Below are positions 1-12,142 of a stretch of 64,000 nucleotides of DNA, piece by piece. Position 1 is the stretch's first letter; each line of letters opens with the position of its first letter. Both the position numbers and the translations under genes were made by a program. This stretch comes from Sipunculus nudus (taxonomy: Eukaryota > Annelida > Sipuncula > Golfingiida > Sipunculidae). The notes beneath the pieces are model-generated. The model was given only the letters and a program-made list of their open reading frames with translations. It did not search any database and was not told where the DNA came from. The stretch is taken from assembly GCA_026874595.1 (NCBI GenBank), contig CM049314.1, positions 60,367,300 to 60,431,299 on the forward strand, in the 5' to 3' direction.

Positions 1-2075
1 AGGTGTAATTGCCCGATGGCGGCATCCTTCTATATAAAACTTTTGTAAATGAATATTATTGTTTGATCAATGAGCAGGTTTAATTGAAATCATTCCTGGA
101 AAGTTTTCAGTAATGATTTAGATGTTCTGTCTTTTTGGCAAGTTAGGCCTTTTTCATGGGGTCTGATGCTGAAACTGAAAAAAGGGAAGATAGCATCACG
201 GCAGTACTGTTGACTCTACTGAAACTGAGCGCTGCAAGCTCCCTCAACAACAATCAAACTGGATAGACGTGACCATGTAAAGGCTCTTCCAGAATGTTTG
301 GGTGTATTGGTGTTATAAGAGTGTTACAGCTAAATTGCAATACCTTTGTAGATGATACTCAAATCCCAGTGCGAAGATAGCCAAACGCACCTACAAGTCA
401 AGCATTCCAAAGAATCAACAGAACAGGAGCACCTACTTCCACTCGATGACGAACGTCAGAACAATTACCATGAACATGTTGACAGTTTGGTGCTGTTTTC
501 ACCCCTCTTAACCCCTTCCTTTAACTTAATAAATAGTGCCAGTCCAGATACAGCGTCGATTCTTAATCTGCACTTTATAAGTCTATCCGGGACAACAAGC
601 TGACCTCCCACGGACCAGTTTTAGGAAAAGGAATATTAGAACTAAAGGAGTTGGTTCGGAAATTTGACAAGCAGGCACATACCAACCGGCATTAAGAGTC
701 AACCAGGACTCGTTTTATGAGAAGAGTTATCACGCAAGGATTTAGTGATGAAGAGTTCTGCATATTCTGCATCTCATCTCCGAAAAGGAAATTTACCATT
801 GAAATATTGCAGATGAAGAGATGAAGAGTCTGACTTGAGCAAAGTCTGATCATTCAACCATCATTCAAGAATGGAGTCCTTATGCCTGTTGGGGATAATT
901 TCCCGTCTAATTCGACATAAGAACGAACAGGAATCTCATGCAAGTTATCTAAAAACACCCAACACTGTAAACAAGAGCCGATGGGGTTACAATTATCTGT
1001 CCAAATTATTATGTGTCAGTATATTGGTACATACCTTACTTTTAAGTTACATATTGTGTGACATCTTGGTCAACACAACCGTCTAATGCTTAATATGTAG
1101 GGGTTGTTACAAGAGAAACCAGGGAAGATTTGTTTCCGTTACAGGCTTTTTGCCTAGCCAAAGCAGTGCTCCGCTGCATGGCGGTACAACGATGACGGAA
1201 AGAAAGGAGACGAAGGCAAGCTCTATGTTTAAAGTATGAAATCTTTGACATCCTTCCGTTTAACCAAGGCAGACCAAGGACCATGGAGGTCGGGAAAGCT
1301 CCCCAAAAGTCAAACTCTTGAAGGATTCAAATTTCCCATATTCTCTAGACCGGCATTAAAGGAAATTTTAATTAGTATCAGAAATATTAATAAGTATCAG
1401 ATGAATGAGTTGATGCACACAAACATTAAGGGATGCAGGTATTTTTTCACTGTACATGAAAAAAACAACAAAAACCAAAACCGAAGAATATCCCTTTAGT
1501 CTATCGCCCGGGAAACAGTCTCAGAGGGTGTAGGTTTCACCTTGTACCAGGGCGATGCATGAACTTTGCCATTTCGGCAGTTAGCAGTGTGTTAGAGTTG
1601 ACCATTCATGCTTCCTATATGGATGCGAAACCTCAATATTGCAGAAGAGACTTTCATTTGTTTGTATGCCTAAAAAATCCACAGTCTAAGATCAATCGTC
1701 AGAGACAGGAAGCTTTGATCTAGTCTTGTGAACAAGATAAAGGCAAAAGCTTTATAAATGCTCGACATGACTAGAGGGTGATATTTACATTGATACCGGT
1801 AATATGCCTGCCCTCAAACTTTACAGAATATTACCGCTAAACCCACTACTCAATGATGAAGTAAAACTGATTAATAGCCATTTACATGTATATTTAAATC
1901 GTAAATTTGATTTTCTATAGCATGTTTGACTTTCTTTTTCTATGAGAAAAACTACAAACTATATATTACTCTAAGTCGCCTAATTATGGTTATTTTCTGT
2001 TAATTTTTATCTCAGTCGACAGACTTAAATTTATAATTAAACTTCTGTGTAATATAAACTAGTTATTTCCTGCAG
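1..2075 (+). other. Intron 1 (3' part) of SDR-A; left copy of a segmental duplication
   Basis: No coding exon is supported here. The stretch aligns by eye along its whole length with 18540-20636, the matching part of SDR-B intron 1, with scattered substitutions and small indels. The open frames inside it (for example 352-603) are not kept in the paralogous copy. The homology continues to the window edge, so the duplication begins further left. The 3' end is a pyrimidine-containing tract and a TGCAG acceptor at 2071-2075. Confidence 0.7.
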
Positions 2076-3785
2076 AGCTGTGGGGTCTTGTGAATAATGC
2101 AGGCATAGCTCCAAGTACATATACAGCACCGGAATATCTGACTTAGTCAGATCTGCAGGAGGTGTTAAATGCAAATCTCTTGGGTATGATGGACATGAGA
2201 GTGCACTTTCTTCCTGTAATCGCTAGAGCTAAAGGTCGGATTGTCAACAGTTCCAGTGGTGCCGGAAGGGTAGCAGCTGCCCCTAAAAACCATGACTTAC
2301 AACTTCACAAAATATGGCGTCGAGGCTTTATCAGACGGTTTAAGGTAGACTTTAGAGAGAGTCTGGAGTTATGTTTTTTCTGTTATATTACGTTATTCTC
2401 TCTGAAGAAAGTGATTGCTAATATTTCAACGGTTTTGAAGACATTCACAGCCCGTCAGTTGTACAACCCAGCGCTTAATGTAACCTTTTCTGCTGAATAT
2501 ACCTGCCAGATAGCGTTTCCCCCTAAGTATCATTAGACATTTAGCTATACGACACGTTTTTCAGGCCTCACATGGAGAAGTACGGATGCCATGTCTCCAT
2601 CATTGAGCCTGGCATGTGTGCGTAGAACATTTTTGATCTGCGTTTGAAACGAAGCCGAATCCAACGGGCGTATGAGCGAATGTCACATACTGATCAAGAA
2701 GTGGTCGGGGCTGATTACGTTGACAAAAGTATTATTCACCTATAATAGCAAAATAAACAAAACAGTTCGAATCGTTCTTATTTTTATTTAGTTATGTTTA
2801 AAATCTTATCACGTACACTGGGAGATATACCGGGTACCAATTCCTTTCTAAGAATGATGAACTTCAATACATATAGCTTACAACATTTACGTGGAAAGCT
2901 AGGTGCAAAAACTGGGTGCGTTTTCACAAAGTGGAAGAGTGATGGAGGTTTAAACGTATCTCCTATATTGCTCACATGTTTCCTTTTAGCTTATAGCTTG
3001 AGTAGGGACAGTCAAGGATATGTTTATACTATTTTATCCATGGACGTATCTTGTCTTTAGAGAAGCTATTCATTTGAAGTGATATTTGTATTATAGCTCC
3101 TAGTATATAATATTTCTCAAGAATAATTCTAAAATCATAACGTTGTTATAATCTTAATGGCTGACTTTTCCTTGGAATTTCAATTTAAAAGAATACTAAT
3201 AAGGAGAGACAATTCATATAATAAATACATATCGTAAAATACGGTGACGTTGTTAAGCTACAAAAAGTTGTGCTTTTATTGGATAACGATATCTTGAAAT
3301 ACAAAATACATAAGGAAAAGTTTGATTAACCTGGCACTGTCCAACGTTGCAATCAGTAGGACATTATGACGGAAAAATAGGGGTCTCCAAGAATACATTA
3401 TACGTAATGATAACTAACCGCCATAACAGTAACTTTTGGTGAATCTGCAGGTGTCACGATAACGATCATATCGGTTTGTTCTGCTGATATTTTAATGTGA
3501 CTCTGATTTGTTAATAAATCTTTAGATTTTGCAATTGTTAAAGAAAACCTAGAGAAATTAGCAAGCAAGAATCTAGTCAAGGTGGTGAACGCCTACCAAC
3601 ACGCACTGTTTGCAGTAAACCCAAAGAAACGCTATACCTGTGGATTTGACGTCTGGATTGACGTTATACTAAGTTACATGCCGTCCTGGGTACAGGGCTT
3701 GGTAGTCCCCGCCAAAAAGCAGAAGTTCTTTCCGATTCCAGATGATACCAAAATTTTCAAAAATAATCGAATAAACAACAAATAA
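2076..3785 (+). pseudogene. SDR-A: broken SDR9C (retinol/17-beta-hydroxysteroid dehydrogenase-like) gene, exons 2-4
   Basis: Three exons are recognisable: exon 2 at 2076-2344, exon 3 at 2565-2728 and exon 4 at 3526-3785. Exon 1 must lie before the window. Exon 2 keeps the NNAG motif but has an in-frame TAG at 2144-2146. Near 2285-2300 it has a 1-bp net insertion compared with SDR-B, which shifts the frame and destroys the YxxxK active-site segment. Exon 3 has an in-frame TAG at 2623-2625. In exon 4 the stop used by SDR-B is lost, so the frame reads eight residues further, across the AATAAA, to 3785. Splice sites are still intact and similarity to SDR-B is high, so the loss looks recent (inference). 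It could still be transcribed as a non-coding RNA. Confidence 0.9.
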
Positions 3786-4254
3786 GAAAATGGTAAATTT
3801 CTTTTAATTGCATTGAATTAGAAATTCCATGAAGTTACTTTTTAAATTGTAAAATGAAATGATTAATTCTCTTTATCTGATCCCTGCATGGTGTGATACA
3901 AATCTATCAGCTACTCTTTAAACCATTCTTTTATTTATATAGATTAAAGTTCTGGTGTCGAATGATGAAAAGTTAATAATAACTATCTCTGAAATTACAG
4001 AGAAACCGCACTTAGGAAACTATATGGTCATATAAAATAGAAAATAGTCGGGTGATCTAGTTTTTTATATAATCGTATAAAGACGAAAATGTTAACTGTT
4101 TACATCTGTTTCAGATAGTATTGTCAATTTATGAATTCCACAGGATCAGATGATCAGTCCCTTGGGTTGGAACTATAAAACTGGCGACTATGAAGTACCA
4201 CAACTTACCCTAAGTAAACATCGATTTGCTTCATTTGGATGTGAAGAAAATATA

Positions 4255-4264
4255 TAAATGTATA

Positions 4265-4330
<66 letters not shown>
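4255..4330. repeat. (TA)n microsatellite
   Basis: An almost pure TA dinucleotide tract directly upstream of the MITE-like repeat at 4331. The paralogous position near 22765 lacks it, so it expanded or was inserted after the duplication. Confidence 0.9.
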
Positions 4331-4332
<2 letters not shown>

Positions 4333-4509
4333 GTAAAACCTTGAAGTTTCGACCACCAAAGAGACCTCTACAAAGTGGTCGTATTTACGGAAATGTCGTC
4401 TGAGCGAGGTTTGATATAAAGAGCAAAAATGAATTGGGACCTTGAAACGTAGTCGTAATTTTTAGGTGGTCGCTAAACCGAGATGGTTGTCAGGCGATGT
4501 TTTACTGTA
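4331..4509 (+). mobile_element. MITE-like element, copy 1 (ends resembling CAGTAAAACCTCG)
   Basis: A 179-bp unit beginning TAGTAAAACCTTG and ending with the rough inverse, GATGTTTTACTGTA. The interior contains repeated GTGGTCG/CGACCACC words. The same unit is at 22770-22946 in the second duplicate, so it was present before the duplication. Ends of the CAGTAAAACCTCG type are typical of non-autonomous pogo/Tc1-like elements in invertebrates; the family assignment is inference. Confidence 0.55.
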
Positions 4510-5529
4510 ATAACTTGACAACTTGGGATTCGCTTCTTGATGATGCCACACACATCTGACACAAGAGACATAGATAGATATTAATATCGCCCATTGCAAT
4601 CGGATTTAGAGAAGCTTGTGCGATCGATTTCAGCAGAGACCTTGTGAGAATGTTCTCATTTGAATCATGTGCTTATCATCATTAAAAAGCTGTGCCCAAA
4701 TCTATGATGACATTTTTTCAATCCCATAGCGATAATTTCAGCACACATACTTCATATTGGTAAAAGGGGCTAACTGGGGATCTCCCGATCATGTAGGGTC
4801 CCGCTTGTATAAATCACGTGACTTTGGATTATTTTTTGTCTGTATTGTCAAGATTACCTTTTTCTTCTGGTCAGAATAAATACGAATATTTATATTTTGT
4901 TTTTTTAGGTTTTACTTTCATCAAGTTGAGTGAATGACATTTTTCAGCAAGAACGTATTTAAATGAATTTGCCCTTTAGTTATATATCATTTCCTTGTTG
5001 CTACTAATCGCATGTATACACAATTTAAATATGCAAGTATGTAACATATATTTCTTTACTTTATAAAATTATAGGATTCGTCATTGCACTCGAAGGAAAT
5101 AGGCCGAATACTTGTCACTGTGTATAGGCGGTGCGGTATGAGATAATGTGTCGGACTTTTTCAGCAGACATGAAAATAAACCATTTATTATTCTTTTCAC
5201 ATGATATGCGGTTCTTCAACTCATTGAAGTCAAGAACTTTCGCAGCCCAGTCTTAGAATCAATAAGCCTTCACAACCAGTATTTGCCACTGGTCCCTCTT
5301 CCAATGAACACAAGCACTTGATGCTAAATGTGATTTTTTTAGTTTTTCCCATAACGCTCGAAGTTTGGATTTGTTGTATTTTCGTCAATTACCCAAACTT
5401 TGGTATTTTGTTAGTGACATTTTAACGATAGAAATTCAATGATTGTATATGTTTATAAATAAAGGTGATTCTCGGTGATGTTCGAATCAATGGATATAGA
5501 GATATTTGGTCGTTTCCATTAATAATCGA

Positions 5530-5531
<2 letters not shown>

Positions 5532-5588
<57 letters not shown>
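5532..5588. repeat. (TA)n microsatellite
   Basis: A pure AT/TA dinucleotide run. The paralogous position near 23950 has no such run, so this tract is specific to this copy. Confidence 0.9.
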
Positions 5589-5590
<2 letters not shown>

Positions 5591-5879
5591 AAGTTGCATG
5601 TTTGCATAATCCTATACAAAGGAGTATATCAACATATGCGAAGTCATATTACCCAGAAAAATTCTTATCCTGTAACAGGTGTAATCAGTAGCATAAAAAC
5701 TGAACCTTGTGCCATCGATCAGTATCCTTGTTTGTGCAGCAAACACGTATTAACTACCCGGCTGTTACCTTAACCTGCTCGGAAGATGTACCAGTCCGAC
5801 CAAATTTACTGGATCCATAATTTAAGTAGGATCCTGCACAACAGATTGGACTTTAATATAGAAGGTAAATAACACAGTC

Positions 5880-6939
5880 TGTTACACCTGTGAGCCTACT
5901 GTCATGTGCTGCCATATGTTGTTTAGTGTAGAGACAATTTTTTTTGTTGTGTGAGCATGCTCAGTGGGCTCTTCCGCCCAGCAGTTGTTTTTGTAAAGGT
6001 TTGCCACGCAGTTTTTGTTTCAAGAAGTTTAGCCAAAAAAGAAGTGATTTTAAACCATATTGGAACCCCAGAAGAACCAGGGATGTAAGTTATTAGTTTA
6101 TATTAATTTCCGGCAGTGTGTTATATGTTTGACTATGGTAGATTTATAGATAAATGGTAGATCTGTGTTATAAATCTCAGCCTTGTAACTTTCTAGTGAG
6201 CCTATATACAGGACAGCGTAATACGATGCTGCCCTGGTCTTTGCAGTCTGTACGCTTTATGGCCTGACCCTGTTTTTTCCCCCAAGTGAATATATAGGGT
6301 AGTGTGCTGATACCAGAGAGTCTCAGATTATGCTGTATTGCCTGTTACACTTAGGAATGGATATTGTTTGTGTATTTAAACGATCCAATGGGTATCTGTC
6401 AGAGATGCAATGATTTGTTAAATACTACTGTAGTTGCTTAAGCTCTATAATATATATGTGTATGTATTCTAGTGTCAGCTTTCATGTTTGACTAGTATAT
6501 TCTGTAGAATGGTGTTAATTACACACATCATAGTTGCTAACTTAGCTGACTTGATCCTGCTAAGCCACGGCGATACATTATAGTTAATAGCTCAGCTGAC
6601 TTAGTCTTACTGAGCCATAGCAATATGTCATTGTTGCCTATTCATATACAACTGTAAGTTTATAATACTTTTATGTTATTGCAACATTATAGGGAAAATA
6701 TATTTAGTTAGTATTACCATGTCAGTTATTTAACTGATATTTCATTATTCTTAGTATCCCTATTTGTTTGTAACAGTCAAAACCGTCTGAAGTTAACGTC
6801 TGAACGTCTAAATCTCTGTACTGTCAGCATGGACAGAATACCTGGAAATAAACCTATTAGTTACAAACAGACGCGTCAAGATTCCTGGTTTTAGAAGTGA
6901 CTGGATGTATACCGCAGTCTAACACCTACGGGTGTTACA
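5880..6939 (+). repeat. 5' LTR of the BEL/Pao element
   Basis: 1,060 bp, starting TGTTACACC and ending GGTGTTACA, so the termini are near-inverted repeats of each other. It contains an AATAAA at 6847-6852. It is nearly identical to the 3' LTR, with a low number of scattered substitutions. No convincing tRNA primer-binding site is visible directly after position 6939. Confidence 0.95.
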
Positions 6940-6984
6940 GTTTTGAATCCCTTAAGACTGTGTATGCAATAAACCAAAGACAGT

Positions 6985-8079
6985 ATGTCAAACCCTAGTG
7001 ACAAAGAGCTTGATATACCAGAAGTTGATGAGGAGAGTGGTAAGCCTGTTGACGATAAATCACAGGCAAAACTGCAGCGAAGCAGAGCTAAAGCTGTGAT
7101 TACGCGGAGCATGGGAACCATAGACATGCTCACAAAGTATACCAAGAATGTACCCCAAGTATAGGAAAAAGTAATCAGATTCCAGGAAGCACATGAACAC
7201 TATGCAAGTTTTTTGACAACTGATAAAGATCGAAAGGATGCAGAATCCTATAGGGCGGATGTGATTTACCAGGCGGTAGGCTTTGGGGACACGATATACG
7301 CCTGGATAGCGGAGATTGAGGATGATGAACCGATCACAGCTGATAATGAGGGTGAGGCCCGGACCATGGTCGAACCCCTCGTGCTGCGACCTAAAGGGTC
7401 AACTACCGAAGCTGAGAACGAATCCTTGCATAGAGAGATTGTGGCTCTGTGGAAAAGTTGCCATACCACCTACAGACCAGATGGCTTAGAGAGAACCACA
7501 ACATAAAGGTCAGGGAGAGAAGAAATTCACAGTTGCGTGATCTTGTGGATTTCATTGTTTTGGCTGCTGATGAAGCATCAGACCCAGTGTTCGGAAAGGT
7601 CCTCTTCAAGGACAATAAAAGGCCACCTAGAACCAAGGGTGAAAGAGACAAACCGGAAGTTTTGCCACACAAGCGTCTCTTGCACCAAATGCCAAGTATG
7701 AATATGTGAAACCAAAGAATATTGACCCATGTTTGCACTGTGGGCGTGCCCACTACATAACGCAATGTATGACATTCAAGGCACTACGAGTAAAGGACAG
7801 AAGGGCCTTCATTATATCAAAGGGACTTTGCGTTAACTGTTTCAAACCTGGTCACTTCGGTAAAGATTGCCCTAGACCATTTACATGTTCTGTGGATGGC
7901 TGTGGTCAGAAACACAGTAAGTTTCTTCACATCCCTACGAGAAGACCGGATCCGGATGAGGGATTAGCACCGGTCCAAACCAGCAACCAAAACACACCAC
8001 CGAGCCTGCCAGTAACATCAACTGCTCCTAGTCCTGTTCCTGTGATACACCCGAGAAACCAGGTCAGCAATTTTGTGCG
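6985..8079 (+). pseudogene. Degraded gag region of the BEL/Pao element
   Basis: The frame opens at the ATG at 6985 with an acidic, Ser-rich N-terminus. It is interrupted by TAG at 7162-7164 and continues in the same frame to about 7490. The coding trace then moves to a second frame to about 7670 and a third from there on. In the third frame lie a Cys-rich CX2CX4HX4C-like segment starting at 7730 and a perfect CCHC zinc knuckle at 7829-7870 (C-x2-C-x4-H-x4-C). A further Cys/His cluster follows, as is usual for BEL/Pao Gag. The protein would normally form the particle shell and bind the element's RNA. With one stop and two frame changes it is not functional. Confidence 0.85.
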
Positions 8080-8630
8080 ATCCCAAGGGGGCAAGGTAGC
8101 CCTGCCTATTGTACCTGTGAGAGTCCGGTGTTTGGACTCCAGCCGCTGTATAGACACATATGCTATGCTAGATCCTGGGACAACCTCTACATACTGTACA
8201 GAGGCTCTGAGCGAAAGCCTTGGAACAAAGGGAGCTGTTAAGCACTTTGAGCTTACAACCATTGCACAGACAAGAGTCGCGATGGACTGCACTGTAATAT
8301 CCCTACTGGTCTCAGACCTATAGTGCCAAGGTGTATCCCAGAGGTAACAGTAAGGCCAACACTAAACATTGACCTTTCAGGCCTATGCAATCAAATTAAC
8401 CTGGCCTATTGGCCTCATCTTAGAGGTTTGGATATACCAGAACTTGTTGATGTAGATCAGGTACATTTGCTTATCGGTCAAGATTGCTCCGACCTTTTGC
8501 TCCCCGAAGAGGTGAAAAAGGGTAGCCCAGGTGAACCATTTGCAATCCGCACTCCATTGGGTTGGGCCGTAAACGATCCCGTCGACCCTTTCACTCCGGG
8601 CGTAAGGTCTTCTCATTTTGTACAAGCGCA
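8080..8630 (+). pseudogene. Degraded aspartic protease-like segment of the BEL/Pao element
   Basis: Downstream of the zinc knuckles the frame encodes an MLDPGTTS motif near 8163-8186, the position of the retroviral-type aspartic protease active site (D-x-G). A Pro replaces the more common Ser/Thr; I believe this occurs in some marine-invertebrate BEL elements, but I could not check. The frame stops at 8321-8323, and the trace continues in the next frame from about 8315, so a frameshift splits the domain. The continuation (HLLIGQD, then RTPLGWAV) matches the conserved end of this region in BEL polyproteins. Confidence 0.75.
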
Positions 8631-10580
8631 AACACCACTGGAGAAGGACCTGGCAAATCTCTGGGCTCTTGAAGACTCAAACAGTGAGGAGTATGGGATG
8701 TCCATCCATGATCGAAAGGTTCTGCATATTTGGGACAATTCCATAAATGTCGTGGACGGACACTATTCTATGAACATCCCCTTCAAGGCCGAGGAGCCAA
8801 AGATGCCTGATAACCGTATGATGGCTGAGCATCGGCTTCAAGCTCTCAGAAAAAACGTCTCGACAGAGACAGTAATTTAAAATCGAAGTACACCTCTGAA
8901 ATCAAGCAACTCCTAGACAAAGACTACGCTGAAAGGGTCCCCTTGAAGGACTTAGATCGTGATGATGGCAAAGTGTGGTATTTGCCACACCACCAAGTGC
9001 GTAATCCGAAGAAACCTGACAAGTGTAGAATCGTCTTTGATTGCGCGGCACAGTACAAGGGAACGTCTTTGAATGAAGATGTACACCAAGGGCCTGATCT
9101 TACCAATAAACTAGTAGGTGTACTACTGCGCTTCAGACAAGGTCCTATCGCATATGCGGCCGACATAGAAGGCATGTTTCACCAAGTCAACGTGACTTCA
9201 AAGGACAAAGATGTATTGCGTTTCCTTTGGTGGGAGAATGATGATACTACAGGTCAAACTATTGTGCTTAGAATGACTTCCCACTTGTTTGGCGGTGTAT
9301 GGAGTCCGAGCTTCGCAAATTATGCCCTGAAAAAGATAGCCTATGACCAAAGTGACTTATACCCAGAGTTGACACTCAATACCATATTAAAGAGCTTTTA
9401 TGTGGACGATTGTCTTAAATCCGTGGACAGCTTGGACACTGCGGTGACACTCGCAAAGGAGGTCACAGATTTACTAGCACAGAGGGGCTTTAATCTGACA
9501 AAATGGATTTCAAACTCCCCTAAACTTATGGAGACCATACCTAGGGAGAAATGGGCCAAGGCGTTTGTCAACATGGATATAAGCTTTGAAGAGTTGCTGG
9601 CTGAAAGAGTTCTAGGAATGCTATGGCATATCGAAACAGATAGCTTTGGCTTTGATGTACAAGTGGCGGAGAAACCAAAGACTAAGAGAGGGGTACTAAG
9701 CGCTCTTAGCACCGTATACGACCCAATGGGGTATGTTTGTCCGTTCGTGTTGAAGGCAAGGTTGCTATTTCAGCAGTTGTGTCGTTTACAAAAAGGTTGG
9801 GACGACTCGTTGCCTGTAGACCTAGAGGACCAGTGGGGCCGGTGGTTGGCCGATCTTCCCGCTATACAAAAGTTCAGAATTCCTAGATGTGTGAAACCCG
9901 CAGGTGTAGCGATCAGAGTTGCACAGCTGCACCACTTTTCAGATGCCTCAGAACAAGGCTATGGGGCAGTTTCATATCTTCGTTTGGTCTGTGGTGATGA
10001 CATCTATGTCAATATTGTCATGGCCAAGGCCCGTCTTGCACCTCTGAAGGGCTCCACTATACCTCGCCTTGAGCTTGCTGGTGCTGTAGAAGCAGTGAAA
10101 TTGGACAAACTTATTCAGCAGGAGCTAGAATTCACACTTGAGAATTCTGTCTTTTTGACGGACAGTACTATTGTACTGTGGTATCTGCAGAATGAGGGGA
10201 AACGGTTCCACACATATGTCGCAAACAGAGTATCAAAGATATTGGATTACACCAAACCAATACAGTGGAGATATGTACCAACCTCGCAGAATCCCGGAGA
10301 TGATGCCTCCCGTGGCATGGCTGCGGAGGAATTAGTCAACAATAAACGCTGGATTCAAGGGCCAGATTTCCTGCTGATGGATGAATTACATTGGCCAAAC
10401 CAACCTGCATTTAAATGTGCAGAGCTTATGGAGGTCGCAGAACTGAAAAGAGCACCGTTGGTATATTCCATGAGCAGTGAATCAGATCCAGTCAGTTCTC
10501 TTGTAAAGTACTACTCCTCGTGGTTTAAACTAAAGAAAGCAGTAGCATGGATCCTACGCCTTCGACAGATGCTTCTGTGA
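8631..10580 (+). pseudogene. Reverse transcriptase and RNase H of the BEL/Pao element
   Basis: After a frame change near 8870, one long frame (8943-10580) covers most of the reverse transcriptase and RNase H. Visible motifs are the RIVFDCAA strand, an AADIEGMFHQV catalytic segment (first Asp), the YVDD box at 9399-9410, and in RNase H the FSDASEQGYGA and LTDSTIVLWYL segments. It would copy the element's RNA into DNA and degrade the RNA strand. The part before 8880 (the linker with MAEHRLQAL) is in another frame. A TGA at 10578-10580 ends this frame, but the same frame stays open directly afterwards, so this is a simple nonsense mutation. Confidence 0.9.
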
Positions 10581-11923
10581 AAGACATCAGACACAGGCCA
10601 AATTACGTCTGCAGAGTTACTGAATGCAGAATTAGCCATAATTATATACATCCAGAAACCCCTCCAAGATGCTGAGTCAAGACCTCTGATAAGCAAGTTG
10701 AAACCTATAAAGTCTGATACAGGACTCCTGCGAGTAGGAGGCAGGCTTGCACAATCAGATCTGAGTGGCGACACGAAACACCCACTGATCTTGCCTTATA
10801 GACACCATGTATCCCAACTCATCGTTGAGGACTGCCATCATCGTCATTCTGGTGTTGAACGGGTACTTGCTGAAACACGCCGTCGGTACTGGATACTGAG
10901 AGGGAGACGGCTAATCAAGGCGGTTCTTTCACGCTGCATTGTGTGCAAGAAATCACGTGGAAAACCTGAAGTACAGCAGATGGCGAACCTTCCTACGTCA
11001 AGACTAGTGTCGTACGAACCACCATTCACTCGTGTGGGAATTATTTTGGTCCATTCACTGTAAAAAGGGGAAGAACTGAAGTAAAAAGGATTGGCTGCCT
11101 ATTTACTTGCCTGGCAATTAGAGCCGTCCATATTGAGGTGTCGCACACACTGGACACAGATAGTTTTATCAATGCTTTGGAGAGATTCATATCACGCAGA
11201 GGGGAGCCGTACGAAATCCGATCGGATAACGGTACCAATTTTGTTGGGGCAAAGTCAGAGCTCCGTAAAGCCATCTGTGAATGGAATCAGGACAAAATAC
11301 ACCAGCTTCTCCTGAAAAGAGAAATAAAGTGGATTTTTAATCCTCCAGGAGCCTCCCATACGGGTGGTGTTTGGGAAAGACAGATTCGCTCTGTAAGATC
11401 GGTCCTAGCAGGTGTTGTAAAACAGCAAACTATGGACGAGAAAGGCCTTGTTACACTACTGACAGTGGTAGAAGGAATCATAAACGGTAAGCCTATCACA
11501 AAGTTGTCTGATGACCCCAGATATGATCAACCCCTTACGCCAAATCACTTGTTGATACTACGTTCAGGACCTGTTCTACCTCCAGGACAGTTCGACAATA
11601 AGGACCGGTATCGTCGACGCTGGAGGCAGGTACAATACCTCGCTGACGTATTCTGGAAGCAATGGATTCGCGAGTACCTACCTGCTTTGCGGGAACGTCA
11701 AAAGTGGCTGAAACCTAGACCTAACCTCCAAAAGGGTGATTTAGTGATCTTATTCCAGGAGAACACTCCACGAAACCAGTGGCCATTAGGCCTAATTATC
11801 GATACTTACCTTGGAACCGATGGACTTGTGCGTTCAGTCAACGTACGCACTGCCTCCGGGACTTATGAACGACCAGTAACCAAGATTTGTTTACTCGAGA
11901 GTTCATTGACCGAGCGACCATAA
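10581..11923 (+). pseudogene. Integrase and C-terminal DUF5641-like region of the BEL/Pao element
   Basis: The first part (to about 11,040) carries an HHCC zinc-binding segment, with HRHSG followed by CIVCKK. A frame break near 11,040 falls exactly where the first catalytic Asp of the DDE core should be, and I cannot find that residue. From about 11,042 the trace is in another frame, with SDNGTNF (second Asp codon 11225-11227) and GGVWERQIR (the catalytic Glu segment). It ends with a segment containing GDLVILFQE and the QWPLGLI motif that is typical of the domain closing BEL polyproteins. The integrase core is therefore dead in this copy. Confidence 0.9.
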
Positions 11924-12142
11924 ATGAACTTAGTTGTGGACCTGTTTGTTATGGACAATTAAGTGCCACTTCGAACTGTTAGAGTTAATGTACCTTTGGT
12001 GATTTGTACGTGTAATATATATACCTGAGCCATTATTGAATGTCATGCGTTATACTGTTTAGTACTGTATTAAGTAGTCTATCCCAGGTGTTATTAGTGT
12101 ATTTAAAATGCATTGTCCCATTAACATGCATTGGGGCCGGGA

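Larger units (their letters stand above)
3786..5879. other. Intergenic DNA downstream of SDR-A
   Basis: I see no gene here. Most of it aligns with 22293-24240 downstream of SDR-B, so it belongs to the duplicated unit. It contains two (TA)n tracts absent from the other copy and a short MITE-like repeat present in both copies. The right end is the insertion point of the BEL/Pao element. Confidence 0.7.

Noticed and set aside
352-603. 83-codon + strand frame in the SDR-A intron
   Set aside because: The paralogous region at 18862-19137 does not keep the frame (different start and shifted reading), and no motif is seen. It is intronic.
7403-8292. Minus-strand frames of about 120 codons over the retroelement
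   Set aside because: They are antisense shadows of the Gag and protease coding region, which explains the codon structure fully.
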